A DNA stretch of 9,481 nt from the NCBI GenBank assembly GCA_964387935.1, contig CAYLZN010000229.1:1-9481 (forward strand), read 5' to 3'. A program made the position numbers and the translations under genes. The notes beneath the pieces were generated by a model. That model saw only the letters and a program-made list of their open reading frames with translations. It did no database searches and was not told the DNA's origin. This DNA is from CAYLZN01 sp964387935. GTDB lineage: Bacteria > Acidobacteriota > Vicinamibacteria > Vicinamibacterales > JAFNAJ01. Below are positions 1 to 4,659 of this stretch, piece by piece; within the stretch, counting starts at the first letter, position 1, and each line of letters opens with the position of its first letter.

Positions 1-320
1 ACGAGCATGTCGTCCACGAAGGTTCCGACCGGCGTCAACAGCCCGGCGTAGTGGATCTGGCCCACCTTCAATTTCGCCGCGTCGTTGCTCGACAAGTGCT
101 GCACGGCGGCCAGGGCGTCCGCGCCCGCGATCTCGATCTCCCCCATGTGGCTGACGTCGAACAGCCCGGCCCGCGTGCGCACCGCCAGGTGCTCGTCGAC
201 GATGCCCGAGTATTCGACGGGCATGTCCCAGCCGCCGAACGGGGTCATGCGCGCACCGAGCGCGCGGTGCAGAGCGTTGAGGGGCGTCTTCTTGAGCGCA
301 GGAGTCTGCGTGTCGGCCAT
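1..320 (-). CDS. gcvT: Aminomethyltransferase (glycine cleavage T protein), N-terminal part
   Basis: The T protein of the glycine cleavage system transfers the methylene group from the aminomethyl-lipoyl H protein to tetrahydrofolate and releases ammonia. Only the first 106 residues are inside the window; the gene runs off the left edge. The translation has family hallmarks: an N-terminal KKTPLNALHRALGARM stretch, then FGGWDMPVEYSGIVDEH, then GLFDVSHMGEIEI, and later the FVDDML segment. The ATG at 320-318 is chosen because the family N-terminus begins a few residues later. There is no well-placed Shine-Dalgarno sequence; the nearest AGGAG sits about 21 nt upstream inside a hairpin loop (see the leader feature). 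H protein and P protein genes would be expected beyond the left edge, but they are not visible. Identification is firm; the exact start is somewhat less certain. Confidence 0.95.
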   Translation of the reverse strand, partial: MADTQTPALKKTPLNALHRALGARMTPFGGWDMPVEYSGIVDEHLAVRTRAGLFDVSHMGEIEIAGADALAAVQHLSSNDAAKLKVGQIHYAGLLTPVGTFVDDML

Positions 321-329
321 ACGGCAGGT

Positions 330-370
330 GTGGCGGTGCGTCTCCTGATCGTGCGATGACGCACCGCCAC
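330..370 (-). promoter_or_regulatory. Stem-loop in the gcvT leader
   Basis: A perfect 12-bp inverted repeat (330-341 with 359-370, GTGGCGGTGCGT in the transcript sense) encloses a 17-nt loop. The AGGAG at 346-342, the only ribosome-binding-site-like sequence, lies in this loop. A shorter alternative hairpin (351-355 with 360-364, loop 356-359) uses part of the same arm, so the two cannot form together. This could influence gcvT translation. It does not resemble the conserved core of the glycine riboswitch, which often controls this gene. The structure is seen directly; its function is inferred. Confidence 0.45.
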
Positions 371-379
371 CTTGCGGTC

Positions 380-409
380 ACAGTACTATGCGCCCACCTG
401 GGTGGTCAA
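380..409 (-). promoter_or_regulatory. Candidate gcvT promoter with embedded palindrome
   Basis: On the minus strand TTGACC (409-404) resembles a -35 box. TACTGT (385-380) lies 18 nt downstream as a weak -10 box, and TAGTAC (388-383) is an alternative at 15 nt. A palindrome with arms CCACC and GGTGG separated by 2 nt (394-405) overlaps the -35 and spacer, where a repressor could bind. This is the only plausible promoter in the short gap before gcvT, but the -10 is poor. Confidence 0.3.
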
Positions 410-437
410 GGCAGGACCGGCGTGTCGGCGCGCGTCT

Positions 438-596
438 TCAGGCCCAGACCAGCCGCAGCAGATGCCACGCCAGCGCCGCGACGATCGCTTCGATCGGAAT
501 CGCCCACGCCGGGAGGCGGCCACGCCCGAACACGGCATGCTGCGCCGCGAACAGCGCCAGGAAGAACGCGGCGTCGCGCGCGATTACCTGTAACAT
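438..596 (-). CDS. Small two-helix membrane protein (52 aa), overlaps upstream gene
   Basis: I do not recognise this family. The ATG (596-594) lies inside the last codons of the preceding secreted-protein gene, giving a 13-nt overlap in the -1 frame relative to that gene. The product has two hydrophobic stretches, about residues 9-22 (AAFFLALFAAQHAVFG) and residues 30-51 (AIPIEAIVAALAWHLLRLVW), joined by a short basic loop GRGRLP. It looks like a helical hairpin in the inner membrane. Third codon positions are almost all G or C, like real genes here, which supports coding. No clear Shine-Dalgarno precedes the ATG, so translation probably depends on termination-reinitiation from the upstream gene. 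Alternatively, it could be the C-terminal part of that gene, joined by a programmed or artefactual frameshift. Confidence 0.5.
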   Translation of the reverse strand: MLQVIARDAAFFLALFAAQHAVFGRGRLPAWAIPIEAIVAALAWHLLRLVWA

Positions 597-1159
597 GTCC
601 AGATCATCGCGCCGGTGTCCCAGAGGGTCATCGTGAGGAATGGCGCGACCCCGGAGAAGGCCAGGCAGTTCCAGTACAGCAGCCCGGCCCCTGCGCATCG
701 GAAGGCGGCCACGCCCGCCCCCTGGAGGCCGCGCTTCACCGAGTCCTTGACGAGCCGGCCATAGCGGGCGTTCATGGCGGGCGTATCCCAGCAGTCGACG
801 CCGTCGTAGTACCGCTGTCCGGGCCCGTTCGCGCCTGCCTCCTCCCAGATCATCGGTTCCGAGACCGTGGGATCCCAGGTTTCGACTTCCCCGTCCGCCC
901 GGACCTGCGCGTACACCCATCCTTCGAATCCGGTGCGCCAGTCCACCAGGCGGACGATCGCTTCGGCGGTCCACTCGTCGCCATCGAACTCCTCAGGGTA
1001 GATGTACAGCGTCATCCCATCTTCGTTGATCTCGATGGGCTCCTGGGCCCCGGCCACCTCCGGAGCCACCAGGCCCACCAGACCCACCACCAGGCCCGCC
1101 ACGGCCAGCCGCCAGGCCTTCGACCGCGCCGTCTCGATCCGCGTCCATACGTTTCGCAT
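584..1159 (-). CDS. Secreted protein of unknown function with four cysteines
   Basis: The 191-residue product is not a family I recognise. The ATG at 1159 is chosen over the upstream TTG because a strong AGGAGG sits about 6 nt before it. Residues 1-39 form a long Sec-type signal peptide: a charged start, then a hydrophobic core around AVAGLVVGLVGLVAPEVAGA, with likely cleavage before AQE. The middle (about 40-120) is acidic and tryptophan-rich and could be a small beta domain. The C-terminal part carries Cys123, Cys155, Cys165 and Cys189 within or beside a hydrophobic region (about 148-190), which suggests disulfides in the envelope or a membrane anchor. It lies about 165 nt downstream of the enhancer-binding protein gene, separated by a series of hairpins, and overlaps the small membrane ORF that follows. 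Function unknown. Confidence 0.75.
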   Translation of the reverse strand: MRNVWTRIETARSKAWRLAVAGLVVGLVGLVAPEVAGAQEPIEINEDGMTLYIYPEEFDGDEWTAEAIVRLVDWRTGFEGWVYAQVRADGEVETWDPTVSEPMIWEEAGANGPGQRYYDGVDCWDTPAMNARYGRLVKDSVKRGLQGAGVAAFRCAGAGLLYWNCLAFSGVAPFLTMTLWDTGAMIWTCYR

Positions 1160-1185
1160 GCCCGCCTCCTGCCCCGTCAAGGGCT

Positions 1186-1315
1186 GTCTGCCGCGCTCGG
1201 CGGCAGACGTTCGGGCAGCGTGCGTTCCCCCAACGGAGTCTGCCGACTCCGTTCACTCACCCCGCTGCGTTGGGTGAAGCCGGGGTGCCCCGGCTGTCCG
1301 GCCGACATCGGCCGG
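1186..1315 (-). repeat. Run of four hairpins upstream of the secreted-protein gene
   Basis: The intergenic stretch holds four consecutive perfect inverted repeats: 1186-1194 with 1200-1208 (9 bp, 5-nt loop), 1232-1240 with 1245-1253 (9 bp, 4-nt loop), 1280-1285 with 1288-1293 (6 bp), and 1298-1305 with 1308-1315 (8 bp). A weaker one pairs 1257-1262 with 1272-1277. A 7-bp pairing of 1229-1235 with 1268-1274 would compete with some of these. No T-tract follows any hairpin on the minus strand, so a standard intrinsic terminator is not evident. The region may be a structured leader, a repeat insertion or an mRNA-stabilising spacer. Confidence 0.55.
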
Positions 1316-1324
1316 GTCTCGCTG

Positions 1325-2704
1325 TCAGTGCCCTCGTGATGCCGCCCGTTCCGCGCACTCGTCGTGCCGCAGGTACGCCTGCAGCGTGTGGTAGGTGATC
1401 CCCAGCACGCGGCAGGCCTCGCGTTTGTTGTTGTGACAGCGCTCGAGCGTAATCCGCGCGTAACGGCTCGCCCAGCGCCGCAGCGTCTCTCGCCCCTCGA
1501 TCGACGTGAGCAGCACCTCCTGGTGCCGGCCGACCACGCTGGCGGGCAGCTGGTGCAAGGTGATCTCAGAGGCCTCGGCCAGCGTGACGGCACGCTCGAT
1601 GACTCGCTGCAGCTCCCGCACGTTGCCCGGCCAGTGATGGCTGCGCAGGGCGTCGATGGCCTCGGGCGTCAGGTGGAGGCCCCGGGTGTCACCCGTCCGT
1701 CCCAGGAAGAACTCGATCAACTCCAGGATGTCGTGGCGACGCTCGCGCAGTGGCGGGACCTGGATCTCGACGCAGTTGAGTCGGTAGAAGAGGTCCTGTC
1801 GGAAACGTCCCTGCTCCACGAGGGCGGTCAGGCTCCGGTTGGTGGCGGCGACCAGTCGCACGTCGACACGATGGGTGCCGTGTCCACCGACCCGTTCGAT
1901 GGCGTGCTCCTGAAGCGCGCGCAGGAGCTTCGCCTGCGCGTGGCCCGACAGATCCGCGATCTCGTCGAGAAACAAGGTGCCCCCATCGGCCAGTTCGAAC
2001 CTGCCGCGCCGGCCCTTCACGCCAGTGGCCGTCCGATCTTCGATCCCGAACAACTCGGCTTCGAGCAACGACTCCACGAGCGCGGCGCAGTTGACCGCGA
2101 CAAACGGCCCGCGGGACCGGGGGCTGAACTCGTGGATCTGCCTCGCGACCAGCTCCTTGCCGACGCCGCTCTCGCCCTCGATCAGCACCGGCACCTCGCG
2201 ACGCGCCACGCGCTGGATGCGGTCCCTCAGCGCGCGCATGGGCTCGGAGCTTCCGACCAGCCCGGGTGGCGGAAACCGCCGGGGCGCGCTCGCGCGCAGC
2301 AGCCCCTGGGCTCGTTCGATCTCCAGGACCAGGGCCGCAAGGTGCCCCAGGCCGTTCAGCACCTGCCAGTCCCACTCGTCGAACACCCGCGGCCCGTCGG
2401 GGATCACCTCGAGGACTGCCAGTCCCGACGACACGGCCACTTCAATCACGCAGCGCTCACGAAGCACCGGAGTGGGGCCCGTGGCCATGGTCTGCCCGAC
2501 GCTGAGGCGCGCATGACGAAGTCCCAGAAGCCGCACCACTGCCTCCTCGAACACCGCTCGGAGCCGACGCGGCCCCTCCGAGGCCAGGTGGGCTGCGACC
2601 TCGGCGGTGATACCCGCGAGACCGGCCCTGCGGTCGGCGACGCGGTGGCGGCGCCGCGGCGCGAGAGCGATGGCGGCCAGAGACTCCTTGCCCAGGGGCT
2701 TCAC
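1325..2704 (-). CDS. Fis-family enhancer-binding regulator lacking the GAFTGA loop
   Basis: The 459-residue product has the layout of a bacterial enhancer-binding protein. Residues about 38-135 look like a GAF-type sensory domain. An AAA+ domain follows, with Walker A GESGVGKE (177-184), Walker B GGTLFLDE (241-248) and the FRQDLFYRL segment (301-309). A Fis-type helix-turn-helix lies at about 417-447. The segment between ELFG and GRRGRFE reads IEDRTATGVK, so the GAFTGA loop that contacts sigma-54 is missing. I remember similar loop-less proteins in Acidobacteriota, so this looks like a subfamily rather than a local mutation. The GTG start (2704) is preceded by GAAGG; reading upstream of it in the same frame gives sequence unlike this family. 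It may regulate with another sigma factor or repress. Neighbours are a PilZ-like gene upstream and a secreted-protein gene downstream. Confidence 0.88.
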   Translation of the reverse strand: MKPLGKESLAAIALAPRRRHRVADRRAGLAGITAEVAAHLASEGPRRLRAVFEEAVVRLLGLRHARLSVGQTMATGPTPVLRERCVIEVAVSSGLAVLEVIPDGPRVFDEWDWQVLNGLGHLAALVLEIERAQGLLRASAPRRFPPPGLVGSSEPMRALRDRIQRVARREVPVLIEGESGVGKELVARQIHEFSPRSRGPFVAVNCAALVESLLEAELFGIEDRTATGVKGRRGRFELADGGTLFLDEIADLSGHAQAKLLRALQEHAIERVGGHGTHRVDVRLVAATNRSLTALVEQGRFRQDLFYRLNCVEIQVPPLRERRHDILELIEFFLGRTGDTRGLHLTPEAIDALRSHHWPGNVRELQRVIERAVTLAEASEITLHQLPASVVGRHQEVLLTSIEGRETLRRWASRYARITLERCHNNKREACRVLGITYHTLQAYLRHDECAERAASRGH

Positions 2705-2800
2705 GTGACCTTCAGATATCAAGGCTGGTGCCAGATCGGCCGCCCTCCCTCGGGAAAGGCCGTCATCGGCGTACCTCGCGGGAATCGCGGCTCTTTCGGG

Positions 2801-2813
2801 ACATGACTCATGT
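2801..2813. promoter_or_regulatory. 13-bp palindrome upstream of the regulator gene
   Basis: Arms ACATGA and TCATGT around one central base form a perfect palindrome about 97 nt before the regulator start, in the 157-nt gap after the PilZ-like gene. It is less GC-rich than its surroundings, as operators often are, and could be an autoregulatory site. No convincing promoter boxes were found beside it. Confidence 0.3.
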
Positions 2814-2861
2814 TCCGTGCTGGATCGGCGGTCGGCACGTGCGGCGAGTATCGAGTAGCAC

Positions 2862-3188
2862 CTACTCCGATGGGGAAGGCCGTTCCCACGGGAGGTGCCA
2901 GGGCGCGAGAAACGCCACGACGGCTTCGTAGACAACTGGTTGTTCATGGATGACGCGTCCGACGCAGCTTCGGATCACGACGCCCTCGACGCAGGGCGAC
3001 CCGGTGAAACGCGGCCACACGATGGTGCAGCGGCGCCCGGGAGCGAGCCGCATCGGCGATGCGATTCTGAGGCTGATACGGGAGTAGTCGATGAGGGTGG
3101 CGTCGGCGCCGCCCCGCACTCTCACCGGACGCTGGTCGGATTCCTCGGGCTGCAGGCGGGGGTGCACCCGTCGGTCCGCGGGTCTCAC
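2862..3188 (-). CDS. PilZ-like domain protein (108 aa)
   Basis: The product is a single-domain protein of typical PilZ size. PilZ domains bind cyclic di-GMP through an RxxxR motif and a D/NxSxxG motif. Here R7-V-H-P-R11 matches the first motif near the N-terminus. The second reads D34-Y-S36-R-I-S39, with the final glycine replaced by serine. The following strands (LRIASPMRL, GRRCTIVW, VEGVVIRSCVGRV, VVYEAVVAF) fit the PilZ beta-barrel. The GTG start overlaps the stop of the pseudopilin gene in a GTGA arrangement, so the two are translationally coupled and probably act together. The glycine change may weaken or abolish c-di-GMP binding; degenerate PilZ proteins that work by protein contact are known in pilus systems. 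The domain call is moderately sure. Confidence 0.72.
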   Translation of the reverse strand: MRPADRRVHPRLQPEESDQRPVRVRGGADATLIDYSRISLRIASPMRLAPGRRCTIVWPRFTGSPCVEGVVIRSCVGRVIHEQPVVYEAVVAFLAPWHLPWERPSPSE

Positions 3189-3778
3189 CGTTCAACCCAG
3201 ACCGACGAGGCGCGCTGGTACTCGAAGAGGCGCAGGCGGCCCGTGGCGCCCAGCAACCGCACGGCGTACACATCACCGCGCCGGCCGGCCACATACAACG
3301 TGCCGCTCGTGGTCGTTCCGGTGGGCCCGCAGCTCAGGATGGTGCCTGTTCCGGAGAGGCGGACGCCCGAGCTTCCGGCCGCCAGGGTCGGGCCGTCCTC
3401 GATGGGCGGCAGCGAGATGGGAATTCGGAAGCCCGTTCCGGAGAAGCCCTCGCTCAGACGCACGATCGGGCCGAGCGGGTGGTCGACACCGGCGACCGCC
3501 TCATCGCGCCGCACACCGTTGTCGTTCCCGTCTCGGTGCATTCTGAAGACGGTCTCGCCGTCTGCGTCCGTGTCGAACACCAGGGCGACGTGCGTACCCT
3601 CGCGCACAGCCATGGCCCGCGCCAGCCGCACCTGCGTGAGGACGGTGCGTGCCGCGCCTTCGATGCGACCCCGCTCGCGCCACTGCGCAGCGGCCCCGAT
3701 CCCGAGAAGGCTTGCCGCGGAGAGGACGCCGAGTGCGAACAGCGACTCGACGAGACTGATGCCCTTCTGCTGCCGCAT
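3185..3778 (-). CDS. FimT/GspH-type pseudopilin
   Basis: The 197-residue product is a minor pilin of the type II secretion/type IV pilus superfamily. It starts with a prepilin signal: MRQQKG followed by ISLVESLFALGVLSAASLL, with cleavage expected between Gly6 and Ile7 and the conserved glutamate at mature position 5 (Glu11). The rest matches a GspH/FimT globular domain, beginning with RTVLTQVRLARAMAVREG. A segment with many Asp and Asn (70-92) may bind a metal. Near the end, GRLR (180-183) fits the GRxR motif I remember as part of the DNA-binding surface of the Legionella competence pilin FimT. ATG 3778 is preferred over the TTG at 3793: GGGGAG lies about 7 nt before it and the signal then has normal length. 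It sits 225 nt after the ComEA-like gene and overlaps the PilZ-like gene. Confidence 0.88.
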   Translation of the reverse strand: MRQQKGISLVESLFALGVLSAASLLGIGAAAQWRERGRIEGAARTVLTQVRLARAMAVREGTHVALVFDTDADGETVFRMHRDGNDNGVRRDEAVAGVDHPLGPIVRLSEGFSGTGFRIPISLPPIEDGPTLAAGSSGVRLSGTGTILSCGPTGTTTSGTLYVAGRRGDVYAVRLLGATGRLRLFEYQRASSVWVER

Positions 3779-3914
3779 GCGGGTGCTCCCCAACCTGACC
3801 CGTCAGAAACGATGGGGCGACCGTGCCAAGTGTCTTGGGCCGGGTGCGCCCCTGCAGACGGGCGCTGCCGACCGGGCCCGCCGCCCGCGTGAGTGGCCCA
3901 ACGGGGCGCGCGGT

Positions 3915-3978
3915 GCTGCCGCTGGCAGCGTGCGGGGGCAGGCCCGGATCGACATCGGTCATCCGCGCCGGCGATGTC
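3915..3978 (-). other. Two stem-loops between the comEA-like and pseudopilin genes
   Basis: Just downstream of the comEA-like stop, GACATCG (3951-3957) and CGATGTC (3972-3978) form a 7-bp stem with a 14-nt loop. GCTGCC (3915-3920) and GGCAGC (3924-3929) form a 6-bp stem. Neither is followed by a T-tract on the minus strand. They may mark a weak 3' end or a processing point between the two genes. The remainder of this 225-nt gap shows no coding signal. Confidence 0.3.
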
Positions 3979-4003
3979 CCGGTCGCGAACGACAGCCTGG
4001 AAC

Positions 4004-4339
4004 TCAGGACTGCGGCGTGGGTCGGCCTTCGGTCTTCGGCGGGGTCGCGCTCACGAGGTTCTTCAGGCGCAGGAAATTCTTCTCGCCGATTCCCTTGACG
4101 TTCATCAGGTCCTCCGGCTTCTTGAAGGGCCCGTTCTTCTGGCGGTACTCGACGATGCGCTGCGCCATGCGCTCGCCGAGCCCGGGCAGCGCCGCCAGTT
4201 GATCGATGGTGGCGGTGTTCAGATTCAGTGCGGCCTGGGTCGGTCGACTCGACGCGGGCGACTCCTGTGCACCGATGGCCACGGGGGACACCACGCCCAG
4301 CGCCAGGCCGAGCATGAGCAGGACAACGGGTCTACGCAT
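4004..4339 (-). CDS. comEA: Secreted ComEA-like helix-hairpin-helix DNA-binding protein
   Basis: The 111-residue product has a Sec signal peptide (MRRPVVLLMLGLALGVVSPV, cleavage probably after AIGA) followed by one tandem helix-hairpin-helix domain. Typical features are LNLNTATIDQLAALPGLGE (hairpin LPGLG, 51-55), RIVEYRQKNGPFKKPEDLM and VKGIGEKNF (hairpin VKGIG, 81-85). These are characteristic of periplasmic ComEA proteins, which bind incoming double-stranded DNA and help pull it in during natural transformation. The ATG at 4339 has an excellent GAGGAGG about 7 nt upstream. Codons read through upstream in the same frame belong to non-coding DNA and to an antisense reading of the epimerase gene. 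The pseudopilin gene that follows supports a DNA-uptake role. The domain is certain; competence function is inferred, since some single-domain HhH proteins have no proven role. Confidence 0.9.
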   Translation of the reverse strand: MRRPVVLLMLGLALGVVSPVAIGAQESPASSRPTQAALNLNTATIDQLAALPGLGERMAQRIVEYRQKNGPFKKPEDLMNVKGIGEKNFLRLKNLVSATPPKTEGRPTPQS

Positions 4340-4360
4340 GACGGTTCCTCCTCGGGGGAT

Positions 4361-4379
4361 GCCGGACACCAGGTCCGGC
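4361..4379 (-). promoter_or_regulatory. Hairpin just upstream of the comEA-like ribosome binding site
   Basis: GCCGGAC (4361-4367) and GTCCGGC (4373-4379) form a perfect 7-bp stem with a 5-nt loop. It ends about 8 nt before the GAGGAGG of the comEA-like gene, so it could modulate translation or stabilise the 5' end. It lies inside the leader and is followed by AT-poor sequence without a T-tract, so it is not terminator-like. Confidence 0.4.
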
Positions 4380-4383
4380 GGAT

Positions 4384-4446
4384 GCCTGGCTCGCGGGACC
4401 GTGGCGACCGGGGGGAACGGGGCGGCGGTGAGGTCGCGAGCCAGGC
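4384..4446 (-). repeat. 12-bp inverted repeat in the comEA-like leader
   Basis: GCCTGGCTCGCG (4384-4395) and its exact reverse complement (4435-4446) are separated by 39 nt of C-rich transcript sequence. If transcription starts near 4450 as the sigma-54-like site predicts, the stem would form at the very 5' end of the message. The pairing is seen directly; any regulatory role is inference. Confidence 0.45.
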
Positions 4447-4460
4447 TCACGTGCTTTCCT

Positions 4461-4476
4461 GGCAAAGGCGACGCCA
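4461..4476 (-). promoter_or_regulatory. Candidate sigma-54 (-24/-12) promoter for the comEA-like gene
   Basis: The minus strand reads TGGCGTCGCCTTTGCC. It has the invariant GG and GC with the exact 10-nt spacing of sigma-54 promoters, the TGGC of the -24 element and TTTGC at -12, but the ACG of TGGCACG is not conserved. It predicts a start near 4450, about 110 nt before the ATG. Sigma-54 control of pilus genes is known in several phyla, and sigma-54-type regulators are encoded nearby, but a short motif like this can occur by chance. Confidence 0.3.
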
Positions 4477-4547
4477 GGCCGGGGTGATGGGGCGGCGTTC
4501 GTGGAAGTGACTGACACCTCGGCGCTTGGCGACGAGGCGTGGCGGCG

Positions 4548-4580
4548 GGCCGGAAGGCAGCCGCACGTGCGGCCCCGGCC
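4548..4580. repeat. Nested palindrome in the epimerase-comEA gap
   Basis: GCCGCACGTGCGGC (4560-4573) is a perfect 14-bp palindrome. It is flanked by GGCCGG (4548-4553) and CCGGCC (4575-4580), which pair with each other outside it. It could be an operator or a cruciform/mRNA-end structure after the epimerase gene. The rest of the 320-nt gap (4340-4659) holds the stem-loops and promoter-like site listed separately and no convincing ORF. Confidence 0.35.
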
Positions 4581-4619
4581 TGCGCTAAAGGTGGTTGTCG
4601 CGCGAGCCTGACTGACGCC

Positions 4620-4646
4620 AAAAAGAGGCGAACGCCGGGAGCCCGG
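4620..4646 (-). terminator. Weak terminator-like element after the epimerase gene
   Basis: On the minus strand a short GC stem (CCGGG/CCCGG, 4646-4635) is followed about 10 nt later by five T residues (4624-4620), shortly after the epimerase stop codon. The loop is only 2 nt and the T-run is not adjacent to the stem, so termination efficiency would be doubtful. Confidence 0.22.
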
Positions 4647-4659
4647 TGGGCAACGCCGG

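Noticed and set aside
321..430. Glycine riboswitch upstream of gcvT
   Set aside because: The gap is about 100 nt and none of the conserved glycine-aptamer segments is recognisable; only hairpins unrelated to that fold are seen.
1229..1276. Integron attC-like site (ACCCAAC ... GTTGGGG on the minus strand)
   Set aside because: The outer boxes only partly match the attC core, the spacing is short for attC, the inner arms do not form the attC stem and there is no integrase or gene cassette.
1364..2806. Long plus-strand ORF of 480 codons opposite the regulator
   Set aside because: Its translation has no recognisable domain and mirrors the strongly biased codons of the clear enhancer-binding protein on the other strand.
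2719..2811. 30-codon ORF just before the regulator start (possible leader peptide)
   Set aside because: Weak ribosome binding site, ordinary third-position composition and no recognisable signal; it is likely a chance ORF, though its stop lies 14 nt before the regulator GTG.
3813..3828. Sigma-54 promoter before the pseudopilin gene
   Set aside because: A perfect TGGCACG is present at the right place, but the -12 element reads CCCCA, lacking the invariant GC, so the site is incomplete.
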